Assembly (NCBI GenBank): GCA_026018925.1
Contig: JAKSZU010000212.1
Span: 1 to 64,000, forward strand
Length of the DNA: 64,000 bases
DNA from: Tupaia tana
Taxonomy: Eukaryota > Chordata > Mammalia > Scandentia > Tupaiidae
Direction: 5' to 3'
Shown here: positions 1-10,605 of the stretch, in pieces
How positions within the stretch are numbered: position 1 is the first letter of the stretch
Layout: every line of letters starts with the position of its first letter
Notes under the pieces: model-generated
The model's input: only the letters and a program-made list of their open reading frames with translations
The model's database searches: none
Told to the model about the DNA's origin: nothing
Position numbers and translations under genes: made by a program

Positions 1-941
1 AGCTTTGCTTCCTGGAGTCTGAATTATGAGTAGAAAATCTTCATTTCGCCTGTGCCCTGAAATATTTAATTCCCAATATCCATGTGGAAACTTCTCAGAG
101 AATGGCTCAACTCTCCTGCCTGGGAGAAAGGAGCAGAAGGGCTTATTAACAAAACAAAAGATGGAGCTGAGAGCCAGAGAGAAATTCTACCTTTAAAAAA
201 ATTGTAAAAAGGAAAAATTACCAAAAAATTGAGGAGACTGGAGCAGAGAGAGACACAGACCTCAGACACACAGACACAGGGATAGAAGGCCAGAGGGGCT
301 CCCTACCACACAAACTTTGCTTGCTGGAGGCTGAATTATGAGTAGAAAATCTTCATTTCGCCTGTGCCCTGAAATATCTAGTTCCCAGTATCCATGTGGA
401 AACTTCTCAGAGAATGGCTCAACTCTCCTGCCTGGAAGAAAGGAGCAGAAGGGCTTATGAACAAAACAAAAGATGGAGCTGAGAGCCAGAGAGAAATTCT
501 ACCTTTAAAAAAATCGTAAATAGGAAAAATTACCAAAAAAATATGAGGAGACAGGAGCAGAGAGAGACAGAGACCTCAGAGACACAGAGACAGGGATAGA
601 AGGCCAGAGGGGCTCCCTACCACACTAGCTTTGCTTGCTGGAGGCTGAATTATGAGTAGAAAATCTTCATTTCACCTGTGCTCTGAAATATCTAGTTCCT
701 AGTATCCATGTGGAATCTTCTCAGAGAATGGCTCAACTCTCCTGCCTGGGAGAAAGGAGCAGAAGGGCTTATTAACAAAACAAAAGATGGAGTTGAGAGC
801 CAGAGAGAAATTCTACCTTTAAAAAAATCGTAAAAAGTAAAAATTAACAAAAAAAAAATGAGGAGACAGGAGCAGAGAGCGACAGAGACCTCAGAGACAG
901 AGAGACAGGGATAGAAGGCCAGAGGGGCTCCCTACCACACT
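1..941 (+). repeat. Satellite block: three mixed monomers at left edge
   Basis: Monomers start at 1, 313 and 627. The first is type f: 'atttaattcccaatatcc', 'gactggag', 'gacacacagacacag', and an end that passes into 'acaaactttg' instead of 'actagctttg'. The second has 'aaatagg' and 'atatgagg', as in type c. The third has 'gctctgaaat', 'gttcctag', 'gagttgag' and 'gagcgacag'; its closest relative by eye is the monomer at 27938. Confidence 0.9.
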
Positions 942-2812
942 AGCTTTGCTTGCTGGAGGCTGAATTATGAGTAGAAAATCTTCCTTTCGCCTGTGCCCTG
1001 AAATATCTAGTTCCCAGTATCCATGTGGAATCTTCTCAGAGAATGGCTCAACTCTCCTGCCTGGGTGAAAGGAGCAGAAGGGCTTATTAACAAAACAAAA
1101 GATGGAGCTGAGAGCCAGAGAGAAACTCTACCTTTAAAAAAATTGTAAAAAGAAAAATTAACAAAAAAAATGAGGAGACAGGAGCAGAGAGAGACAGAGA
1201 CCTCAGAAACACAGAGACAGGTATAGAAGGCCAGAGGGGTTCCCTACCACACTAGCTTTGCTTGCTGGAGGCTGAGTTATGAGTAGATAATCTTCATTTG
1301 GCCTGTGCCCTGAAATATCTAGTTCCCAGTAGCCATGTGGAATCTTCTCAGAGAATGGCTCAACTCTCCTGCCTGGGAGAAAGGAGCAGAAGGGCTTATT
1401 AAAGAAACAAAAATGGAGCTGAGAGCCAGAGATAAATTCTACCTTTAAAAAAATCGTAAAAAGGAAAAATTACGAAAAAAATGAGGTGACAGGAGCAGAG
1501 AGAGACAGAGACCTCAGAGACACAGAGACAGGGATAGAAGGCCAGAGGGGCTCCCTACCACACAAGCTTTGCTTGCTGGAGGCTGAATTATGAGTAGAAA
1601 ATCTTCATTGCGCCTGTGCCCTGAAATATCTATTTCCCAGTATCCATGTGGAATCTTCTCAGAGAATGGCTCAACTCTCCTGCCTGGGAGAAAGGAGCAG
1701 AAGGGCTTATTAACAAAACAAAAGATGGAGCTGAGAGCCAGAGAGAAATTCTACCTTTAAAAAATCGTAAATAGGAAAAATTACCAAAAAAATATGAGGA
1801 GACAGGAGCAGAGAGAGACAGAGACCTCAGAGACACAGAGAAAGGGATACAAGGACAGAAGGGCTCCCTACCACACTAGCTTTGCTTTCTGGAGGCTGAA
1901 TTATGAGTAGAAAATCTTCATTTCGCCTCTGCCCTGAAATATCTAGTTCCCAGTATCCATGTGGAATCTTCTCAGAGAATGGCTCAACTCTCCTGCCTGG
2001 GAGAAAGGAGCAGGAGGGCTTATTAACAAAACAAAAGATGGAGCTGAGAGCCAGAGAGAAATTCTACGTTTAAAAAAATCGTAAAAAGGAAAAATTACCA
2101 AAAAAAAATGAGGAGACAGGAGCAGAGAGAGACAGAGACCTCAGAGACACAGAGACAGGGATAGAAGGCCCGAGGGGCTCCCTACCACACTAGCTTTGCT
2201 TGCTGGAGGCTGAATTATGAGTAGAAAATCTTCATTTCGCCTGTGCCCTGAAATATCTAGTTCCCAGTATCCATGTGGAATCTTCTCAGAGAATGGCTCA
2301 ACTCTCCTGCCTGGGAGAAAGGAGCAGAAGGGCTTATTAACAAAACAAAAGAAGGACCTCAGAGCCAGAGAGAAACTCTACCTTTAAATAATTATAAAAA
2401 GAAAAATTAACAAAAAAATGAGGAGACAGGAGCAGAGAGAGACAGAGACCTCAGAAACACAGAGACAGGTATAGAAGGCCAGAGGGGTTCCCTACCACAC
2501 TAGCTTTGCTTGCTGGAGGCTGAGTTATGAGTAGATAATCTTCATTTGGCCTGTGCCCTGAAATATCTAGTTCCCAGTAGCCATGTGGAATCTTCTCAGA
2601 GAATGGCTCAACTCTCCTGCCTGGGAGAAAGGAGCAGAAGGGCTTATTAAAGAAACAAAAATGGAGCTGAGAGCCAGAGATAAATTCTACCTTTAAAAAA
2701 ATCGTAAAAAGGAAAAATTACGAAAAAAATGAGGTGACAGGAGCAGAGAGAGACAGAGACCTCAGAGACACAGAGACAGGGATAGAAGGCCAGAGGGGCT
2801 CCCTACCACACT
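942..2812 (+). repeat. Partial 9-mer HOR: monomers a-b-c-d-a-b
   Basis: Monomers start at 942 (a), 1254 (b), 1565 (c), 1878 (d), 2192 (a) and 2502 (b). Type a has 'gaaactctacc', 'cagaaacacag' and 'ggggttccc'. Type b has 'gagtagataatcttcatttg' and 'acgaaaaaaatgaggtgac'. Type c has 'cattgcgcc' and 'taaatagg'. Type d has 'gctttctgg', 'ctacgttt' and 'gcccgagg'. This is the order of the first six monomers of the complete units at 7789 and 10606. Confidence 0.85.
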
Positions 2813-3753
2813 AGCTTTGCTTGCTGGAGGCTGAATTATGAGTAGAAAATCTTCATTTCGCCTGTGCCCTGAAATATCTAGTTCCCAGTATCCATGTGGA
2901 ATCTTCTCAGAGAATGGCTCAACTCTCCTGCCTGGGAGAAAGGAGCAGTAGGGCTTATTAACAAAACAAAAGATGGAGCTGAGAGCCAGTGAGAAATTCT
3001 ACCTTTAAAAAAATCGTAAAATGAAAAATTACCAAAAAAATAGGAGGAGACAGGAGCAGAGAGAGAAAGAGACCTCAGAGACACAGAGACACGGATAGAA
3101 GGCCAGAGGGGCTCCCTACCACACTAGCTTTGCTTGCTGGAGGCTGAATTATGAGTAGAAAATCTTCATTTCGCCTGTGTCCTGAAATATCTGGTTCCAA
3201 GTATCCATGTGGAATCTTCTCGGAGAATGGTTCAACTCTGCTGCCTGGGAGAAAGGAGCAGAAGGGCTTATTAACAAAACAAATGATGGACCTGAGAGCC
3301 AGAGAGAAATTCTACCTTTAAAAAATCGTAAAAAGAAAAAATTACCAAAAATGAATGACGAGACAGGAGCAGAGTGAGACAGAGACCTCAGAGACACAGA
3401 GACAGGGATAGAATGCCAGAGGGGCTCCCTACCACACTAGCTTTGCTTTCTGGAGGCTGAATTATGAGTAGAAAATCTTCATTTCGCCTCTGCCCTGAAA
3501 TATCTAGTTCCCAGTATCCATGTGGAATCTTCTCAGAGAATGGCTCAACTCTCCTGCCTGGGAGAAAGGAGCAGAAGGGCTTATTAACAAAACAAAAGAT
3601 GGAGCAGAGAGCCAGAGAGAAATTCTACGTTTAAAAAAATCGTAAAAAGGAAAAATTACCAAAAAAAAAATGAGGAGAAAGGAGCAGAGAGAGACAGAGA
3701 CCTCAGAGACACAGAGACAGGGATAGAAGGCCAGAGGGGCTCCCTACCACACT
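2813..3753 (+). repeat. Three satellite monomers interrupting the first HOR copy (g, h, d)
   Basis: Monomers start at 2813, 3126 and 3439. The first has type g marks ('gccagtgag', 'ataggagg', 'agaaagag'). The second has type h marks ('gtgtcctgaaatatctgg', 'gatggacctgag', 'gaatgacgag', 'cagagtgagac'). The third has type d marks ('gctttctgg', 'ctacgttt'). They stand between the b monomer at 2502 and the e monomer at 3754, which are adjacent in the complete HOR. Confidence 0.8.
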
Positions 3754-4693
3754 AGCTTTGCTTGCTGGAGGCTGAATTATGAGTAGAAAATCTTCATTTC
3801 GCCTGTGCCCTGAAATATCTAGTTCCCAGTAGCCATGTGGAATCTTCTCAGAGAATGGCTCAACTCTCCTGCCTGGGAGAAAGGAGCAGAAGGGCTTATT
3901 AACCAAACAAAAGATGGAGCTGAGAGCCAGAGAGAAATTCTACCTTTAAAAGAATCGTAAAAAGGAAAAATTACCAAAAATAAATGAGGAGACAGGAGCA
4001 GAGAGAGACAGAGACCTCAGAGAAACAGAGACAGGGATAGAAGGTCAGAGGGGCTCCCTATCACACTAGCTTTGCTTGCTGGAGGCTGAATTATGAGTAG
4101 AAAATCTTCATTTCGCCTGTGCCCTGAAATATTTATTTCCCAATATCCATGTGGAAACTTCTCAGAGAATGGCTCAACTCTCCTGCCTGGGAGAAAGGAG
4201 CAGAAGGGCTTATTAACAAAACAAAAGATGGAGCTGAGAGCCAGAGAGAAATTCTACCTTTAAAAAAATTGTAATAAGGAAAAATTACCAAAAAATTGAG
4301 GAGACTGGAGCAGAGAGAGACACAGACCTCAGACACACAGACACAGGGATAGAAGGCCAGAGGGGCTCCCTACCACACAAACTTTGCTTGCTGGAGGCTG
4401 AATTATGAGTAGAAAATCTTCATTTCGCCTGTGCCCTGAAATATCTAGTTCCCAGTATCCATGTGGAAACTTCTCAGAGAATGGCTCAACTCTCCTGCCT
4501 GGGAGAAAGGAGCAGAAGGGCTTATTAACAAAACAAAAGATGGAGCTGAGAGCCAGTGAGAAATTCTACCTTTAAAAAAATCGTAAAAATGAAAAATTAC
4601 CAAAAAAATAGGAGGAGACAGGAGCAGAGAGAGAAAGAGACCTCAGAGACACAGAGACAGAGATAGAAGGCCAGAGGGGCTCCCTACCACACT
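3754..4693 (+). repeat. Partial 9-mer HOR: monomers e-f-g
   Basis: Monomers start at 3754 (e), 4068 (f) and 4380 (g). Type e has 'cagtagccatg', 'aaccaaac', 'aaaagaatcg', 'agaaacag' and 'cctatcacac'. Type f has 'cccaatatcc', 'gactggag' and the 'cacaaactttg' end. Type g has 'gccagtgag', 'aaaatgaaaaatt' and 'aggaggag'. This order closes the complete 9-mer. The g monomer is also the first monomer of the duplicated block that follows. Confidence 0.82.
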
Positions 4694-5006
4694 AGCTTTG
4701 CTTGCTGGAGGCTGAATTATGAGTAGAAAATCTTCATTTCGCCTGTGTCTTGAAATATCTGGTTCCAAGTATCCATGTGGAATCTTCTCGGAGAATGGCT
4801 CAACTCTGCTGCCTGGGAGAAAGGAGCAGAAGGGCTTATTAACAAAACAAATGATGGACCTGAGAGCCAGAGAGAAATACTACCTTTAAAAAATCGTAAA
4901 AAGAAAAAATTACCAAAAATGAATGACGAGACATGAGCAGAGTGAGACAGAGACCTCAGAGACACAGAGACAGGGATAGAAGGCCAGAGGGGCTCCCTAC
5001 CACACT

Positions 5007-5325
5007 AGCTTTGCTTGCTGGAGGCTGAATTATGAGTAGAAAACCTTCATTTCGCCTCTGCCCTGAAATATCTTGTTCCCAGTAGCCATGTGGAAACTTC
5101 TCAGAGAATGGCTTCACAAACTCTCCTGCCTGGGAGAAAGGAGCAGAAGGGCTTATTAACAAAACAAAAGATGGAGCTGAGAGCCAGTGAGAAATTCTAC
5201 CTTTAAAAGAATCGTAAAAAGGAAAAAATTACCAAAAATAAATTTGGAGACAGGAGCAGAGAGAGACAGAGACCTCAGAGACACAGAGACAGGGATAGAA
5301 GGCCAGAGGGGCTCCGTACCACACG
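5007..5325 (+). repeat. Satellite monomer with a private insertion (319 bp)
   Basis: At about 5110-5122 the usual 'atggctcaactctcc' reads 'atggcttcacaaactctcc', a gain of about 4-5 bases, and the A-tract zone has one extra A. Its duplicate at 14361-14674 lacks the insertion, so the insertion probably arose after the 9.35-kb duplication. It marks this copy uniquely within the window. Confidence 0.8.
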
Positions 5326-5727
5326 AGCTTTGCTTGCTGGAGGCTGAATTATGAGTAGAAAACCTTCATTTCGCCTGTGCCCTGAAATATCTAGTTCCCA
5401 GTATCCATGTGGAATCTTCTCAGAGAATGGCTCAACTCTCCTGCCTGGGAGAAAGGAGCAGAAGGGCTTATTAACAAAACAAAAGATGGAGCTGAGAGTC
5501 AGAGAGAAATTCTGCCTTTTAAAAAATCGTAAAAAGAAAAATTACCAAAAAAATGAGGAGACAGGAGCAGAGAGAGACAGAGACCTCAGAGACACAGTGA
5601 GAGGGATAGAAGGCCAAAGGGTCTCCCTACCACACTAGCTTTGCTTGCTGGAGGCTGAATTATAAGTAGAAAATCTTCATTTCGCCTGTTCCCTGAAATA
5701 TCTAGTTCCCAGTATCCATGTGGAATC

Positions 5728-5763
5728 TTCTCAGAGAATGGCTCAACTCTCCTGCCTGGGAGA
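5728..5763 (+). other. Representative pair of short inverted repeats inside the monomer
   Basis: TTCTC-A-GAGAA at 5728-5738 is a perfect 5-bp inverted repeat around one base. TCTCC-TGCCTG-GGAGA at 5748-5763 is a 5-bp stem with a 6-base loop. Both are in the consensus and recur in most monomers. The stems are too short to claim a function. Confidence 0.6.
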
Positions 5764-6141
5764 AAGGAGCAGAAGTGCTTATTAACAAAACAAAAGATGG
5801 AGCTGAGAGCCAGAGAGAAATTCTACCTTTAAAAAAATCGTAAAAAGGAAAAATTACCAAAAATTGAGGAGACAGGAGCAGAGAGAGACAGAGACCTCAG
5901 AGACACAGAGACAGGGATAGAAGGCCAGAGGGACTCCCTACCACACTACCTTTGCTTGCTGGAGGCTGAATTATGAGTAGAAAATCTTCATTTCGCCTGT
6001 GACCTGAAATATCTAGTTCCCAGTATCCATGTGGAATCTTCTCAGAGAATGGCTCAACTCTCCTGCCTGGGAGAAAGGAGCAGAAGGGCTTATTAATAAA
6101 ACAAAAGATGGAGCTGAGAGCCAGAGAGAAATTCTACCTTT

Positions 6142-6159
6142 AAAAAAATCGTAAAAAGG
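6142..6159 (+). repeat. Target-site duplication, 5' copy, of SINE 1
   Basis: The 18-bp 'aaaaaaatcgtaaaaagg' stands immediately before the SINE and again after its A tail at 6421-6438. Uninterrupted monomers have it once, followed by 'aaaaattacc'. It is preceded by 'cttt', so first-strand nicking fits TTT/AAAA, the LINE-1 endonuclease type of site. The tail merges with the A run of the duplication, so the 3' boundary could shift by several A. Confidence 0.85.
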
Positions 6160-6420
6160 GGAACCAGCAGTTAGTGTAATGGTTATGTCGCTGGACTCCC
6201 ACGTAGTCGACCGCGGTTCGCGTTTCGGACCCGGTGGCTTACAACTCACGCCGGGCGCGAGTGCGTGAGTGCCCAGGATCCCGAGAGGAGAATGGAGGAG
6301 AAGGGATTGCGGCATGACCATCACCCCTGGGGGGTGATTTCTCGCTTTCTGTCTCTATGTCTCTCTCTGTCTGTCTGGCGAGCGCACGCGCCCTATAGCG
6401 AAAAAACCTCTCCAAAAAAA
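6160..6420 (+). mobile_element. tRNA-derived SINE, copy 1
   Basis: A 261-bp insertion, GC- and CpG-rich against an A-rich satellite. The 5' third is tRNA-like. It has an A box, TAGTGTAATGG (6172-6182), and a B box, GGTTCGCGTTT (6215-6225), 43 bp apart. Between them a possible anticodon arm GACT-CCCACGT-AGTC can pair 4 bp with a 7-base loop. The middle part is tRNA-unrelated ('cttacaactcacgccggg', 'gaggagaatggaggag'). The 3' part is CT-rich ('tctctatgtctctctctgtc'), followed by 'cctctcc' and the A tail. There is no ORF, no AATAAA and no internal T4 terminator. Private changes are 'ggttatg' for 'ggctatg' and 'cgtttcgg' for 'cgtctcgg'. tRNA-Arg-like features around 'taatgg' and 'ctggact' are a weak hint of the parent tRNA. 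I do not recognise the family. Confidence 0.92.
6172..6225 (+). promoter_or_regulatory. Internal RNA polymerase III promoter (A and B boxes) of SINE 1
   Basis: TAGTGTAATGG fits the A-box consensus TRGYNNARNNG at every position. GGTTCGCGTTT fits the GGTTCG core of the B box, with departures at A7 and at the final pyrimidines. The spacing is normal for tRNA genes and SINEs. The other nine copies have the same arrangement, usually with GGTTCGCGTCT. Copy 8 alone has a changed first B-box base. Confidence 0.75.
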
Positions 6421-7788
6421 AAAAAAATCGTAAAAAGGAAAAATTACCAAAAAATGAGGAGACAGGAGCAGAGAGAGACAGAGACGTCAGAGACACAGAG
6501 ACAGGGATAGGAGGCCAGAGGGGCTCCCTACCACACTAGCTTTGCTTGCTGGAGGCTGAATTATGAGTAGAAAATCTTCATTTCGCCTGTGCCCTGAAAT
6601 ATCTAGTTCCCAGTAGCCATGTGGAAACTTCTCAGAGAATGGCTCAACTCTGCTGCCTGGGAGAAAGGAGCAGAAGGGCTTATTAACAAAACAAATGATG
6701 GAGCTGAGAGCCAGAGAGAAATTCTACCTTTAAAAAATCGTAAAAAGAAAAAATTACCAAAAATGAATGACGAGACAGGAGCAGAGAGAGACAGAGACCT
6801 CAGAGACACAGAGACAGGGATAGAAGGCCAGAGGGGCTCCCTACCACACTAGCTTTGCTTGCTGGAGGCTGAATTATGAGTAGAAAATCTTCATTTCGCC
6901 TGTGCCCTGAAATATCTAGTTCCCAGTAGCCATGTGGAATCTTCTAAGAGAATGGCTCAACTCTCCTGCCTGGGAGAAAGGAGCAGAAGGGCTTATTAAC
7001 AAAACAAAAGATGGAGCTGAGAGCCAGAGAGAAATTCTACCTTTAAAAAAATCATGAAAAGGAAAAATTACCAAAAAAATGAGGAGACAGGGCAGAGAGA
7101 GACAGAGACCTCAGAGACACAGAGAAAGGGATAGAAGGCCAGAGGGGCTCCCTACCACACTAGCTTTGCTTGCTGGAGGCTGAATTATGAGTAGAAAATC
7201 TTCATTGCGCCTGTGCCCTGAAATATCTAGTTCCCAGTATCCATGTGGAATCTTCTCAGAGAATGGCTCAACTCTCCTGCCTGGGAGAAAGGAGCAGAAG
7301 GGCTTATTAACAAAACAAAAGATGGAGCTGAGAGCCAGAGAGAAATTCTACCTTTAAAAAATCGTAAATAGGAAAAATTACCAAAAAAATATGAGGAGAC
7401 AGGAGCAGAGAGAGACAGAGACCTCAGAGACACAGAGAAAGGGATAGAAGGCCAGAGGGGCTCCCTACCACACTAGCTTTGCTTTCTGGAGGCTGAATTA
7501 TGAGTAGAAAATCTTCATTTCGCCTGTGCCCTGAAATATCTAGTTCCCAGTATCCATGTGGAATCCTCTCAGAGAATGGCTCAACTCTCCTGCCTGGGAG
7601 AAAGGAGCAGAAGGGCTTATTAACAAAACAAAAGATGGAGCTGAGAGCCAGAGAGAAATTCTACGTTTAAAAAAATCGTAAAAAGGAAAAATTACCAAAA
7701 AAAAATGAGGAGACAGGAGCAGAGAGAGACAGAGACCTCAGAGACAAAGAGACAGGGATAGAAGGCCCGAGGGGCTCCCTACCACACT

Positions 7789-10605
7789 AGCTTTGCTTGC
7801 TGGAGGCTGAATTATGAGTAGAAAATCTTCATTTCGCCTGTGCCCTGAAATATCTAGTTCCCAGTATCCATGTGGAATCTTCTCAGAGAATGGCTCAACT
7901 CTCCTGCCTGGGAGAAAGGAGCAGAAGGGCTTATTAACAAAACAAAAGATGGAGCTGAGAGCCAGAGGGAAACTCTACCTTTAAAAAAATTGTAAAAAGA
8001 AAAATTAACAAAAAAAATGAGGAGACAGGAGCAGAGAGAGACAGAGACCTCAGAAACACAGAGACAGGTATAGAAGGCCAGAGGGGTTCCCTACCACACT
8101 AGCTTTGCTTGCTGGAGGCTGAGTTATGAGTAGATAATCTTCATTTGGCCTGTGCCCTGAAATATCTAGTTCCCAGTAGCCATGTGGAATCTTCTCAGAG
8201 AATGGCTCAACTCTCCTGCCTGGGAGAAAGGAGCAGAAGGGCTTATTAAGGAAACAAAAATGGAGCTGTGAGCCAGAGATAAATTCTACCTTTAAAAAAA
8301 TCGTAAAAAGGAAAAATTACGAAAAAAATGAGGTGACAGGAGCAGAGAGAGACAGAGACCTCAGAGACACAGATACAGGGATAGAAGGCCAGAGGGGCTC
8401 CCTACCACACTATCTTTGCTTGCTGGAGGCTGAATTATGAGTAGAAAATCTTCATTGCGCCTGTGCCCTGAAATATCTAGTTCCCAGTATCCATGTGGAA
8501 TCTTCTCAGAGAATGGCTCAACTCTCCTGCCTGGGAGAAAGGAGCAGAAGGGCTTATTAACAAAACAAAAGATGGAGCTGACAGCCAGAGAGAAATTCTA
8601 CCTTTAAAAAATCGTAAATAGGAAAAATTACCAAAAAAATATGAGGAGACAGGAGCAGAGAGAGACAGAGACCTCAGAGACACAGAGAAAGGGATAGAAG
8701 GCCAGAAGGGCTCCCTACCACACTAGCTTTGCTTTCTGGAGGCTGAATTATGAGTAGAAAATCTTCATTTCGCCTCTGCCCTGAAATATCTAGTTCCCAG
8801 TATCCATGTGGAATCTTCTCAGAGAATGGCTCAACTCTCCTGCCTGGGAGAATGGAGCAGAAGGGGCTTATTAACAAAACAAAAGATGGAGCTGAGAGCC
8901 AGAGAGAAATTCTACGTTTAAAAAAATCGTAAAAAGGAAAAATTACCAAAAAAAAATGAGGAGACAGGAGCAGAGAGAGACAGAGACCTCAGAGACACAG
9001 AGACAGGGATAGAAGGCCCGAGGGGCTCCCTACCACACTAGCTTTGCTTGCTGGAGGCTGAATTATGAGTAGAAAATCTTCATTTCGCCTGTGCCCTGAA
9101 ATATCTAGTTCCCAGTATCCATGTGGAATCTTCTCAGAGAATGGCTCAACTCTCCTGCCTGGGAGAAAGGAGCAGAAGGGCTTATTAACAAAGCAAAAGA
9201 TGGAGCTCAGAGCCAGAGAGAAACTCTACCTTTAAAAAAATTATAAAAAGAAAAATTAAAAAAAAAAAATGAGGAGACAGGAGCAGAGAGAGACAGAGAC
9301 CTCAGAAACACAGAGACAGGTATAGAAGGCCAGAGGGGTTCCCTACCACACTAGCTTTGCTTGCTGGAGGCTGAGTTATGAGTAGATAATCTTCATTTGG
9401 CCTGTGCCCTGAAATATCTAGTTCCCAGTAGCCATGTGGAATCTTCTCAGAGAATGGCTCAACTCTCCTGCCTGGGAGAAAGGAGCAGAAGGGCTTATTA
9501 AAGAAACAAAAATGGAGCTGAGAGCCAGAGATAAATTCTACCTTTAAAAAAATCGTAAAAAGGAAAAATTACGAAAAAAATGAGGTGACAGGAGCAGAGA
9601 GAGACAGAGAACTCAGAGACACAGAGACAGGGATAGAAGGCCAGAGGGGCTCCCTACCACACTAGCTTTGCTTGCTGGAGGCTGAATTATGAGTAGAAAA
9701 TCTTCATTTCGCCTGTGCCCTGAAATATCTAGTTCCCAGTAGCCATGTGGAATCTTCTCAGAGAATGGTTCAACTCTCCTGCCTGGGAGAAAGGAGCAGA
9801 AGGGCTTATTAACCAAACAAAAGATGGAGCTGAGAGCCAGAGAGAAATTCTACCTTTAAAAGAATCGTAAAAAGGAAAAATTACCAAAAATAAATGAGGA
9901 GACAGGAGCAGAGAGAGACAGAGACCTCAGAGAAACAGAGACAGGGATAGAAGGTCAGAGGAGCTCCCTATCACACTAGCTTTGCTTGCTGGAGGCTGAA
10001 TTATGAGTAGAAAATCTTCATTTCGCCTGTGCCCTGAAATATTTAATTCCCAATATCCATGTGGAAACTTCTCAGAGAATGGCTCAACTCTCCTGCCTGG
10101 GAGAAAGGAGCAGAAGGGCTTATTAACAAAACAAAAGATGGAGCTGAGAGCCAGGAGAGAGAATTATACCTTTAAAAAAATTGTAAAAAGGAAAAATTAC
10201 CAAAAAATTGAGGAGACTGGAGCAGAGAGAGACACAGAACTCAGACACACAGACACAGGGATAGAAGGCCAGAGGGGCTCCCTACCACACAAACTTTGCT
10301 TGCTGGAGGCTGAATTATGAGTAGAAAATCTTCATTTCGCCTGTGCCCTGAAATATCTAGTTCCCAGTATCCATGTGGAAACTTCTCAGAGAATGGCTCA
10401 ACTCTCCTGCCTGGGAGAAAGGAGCAGAAGGGCTTATTAACAAAACAAAAGATGGAGCTGAGAGCCAGTGAGAAATTCTACCTTTAAAAAAATCGTAAAA
10501 ATGAAAAATTACCAAAAAAATAGGAGGAGACAGGAGCAGAGAGAGAAAGAGACCTCAGAGACACAGAGACAGGGATAGAAGGCCAGAGGGGCTCCCTACC
10601 ACACT
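7789..10605 (+). repeat. 9-monomer higher-order repeat (2.82 kb), unit 1
   Basis: Monomers in order a-b-c-d-a'-b-e-f-g start at 7789, 8101, 8412, 8725, 9040, 9353, 9664, 9978 and 10292. Every monomer matches its partner in the next unit 2,811-2,817 bp downstream. Shared marks include 'ggagctgtgagcc', 'agatacaggg' and 'actatctttgc' in b, 'gagaatggagcag' in d, and 'aaagcaaaag' with 'gagctcag' in a'. Private marks here are an extra G in 'aaggggctt' of the d monomer and a disturbed 'gccaggagagagaattat' in f. Confidence 0.9.

Larger units (their letters stand above)
4380..7788 (+). repeat. 10-monomer duplicated block, copy 1 (contains SINE 1)
   Basis: Monomers start at 4380, 4694, 5007, 5326, 5637, 5948 (SINE-bearing, 590 bp), 6538, 6851, 7162 and 7475. 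The same series with the same private marks recurs about 9.35 kb downstream at 13734-17135. Shared marks include 'gtgtcttgaaat' and 'gacatgagcag' at 4694, 'gtgagaggg' at 5326, 'attataagtag' with 'cctgttccc' at 5637, 'cttctaagag' and 'gacagggcag' at 6851. The monomer at 5007 is 319 bp because of a private insertion. Confidence 0.88.

Noticed and set aside
2813-3125. Internal dimer structure of the monomer (2 x 156 bp)
   Set aside because: The two halves do not resemble each other by eye. Only the short GAGACAG/CAGAGA words in the tail repeat internally.
6172-6240. Functional tRNA gene
   Set aside because: A and B boxes and a possible anticodon arm are present, but there is no convincing acceptor stem, the loop lacks the usual T before the anticodon, and the sequence continues into a SINE body with a poly-A tail.
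6160-6420. Named mammalian SINE family (carnivore CAN, vespertilionid Ves, shrew SOR, horse ERE, rabbit C)
   Set aside because: The general plan (tRNA head, CT-rich end, poly-A) is similar, but the body sequence does not match what I remember of any of these.
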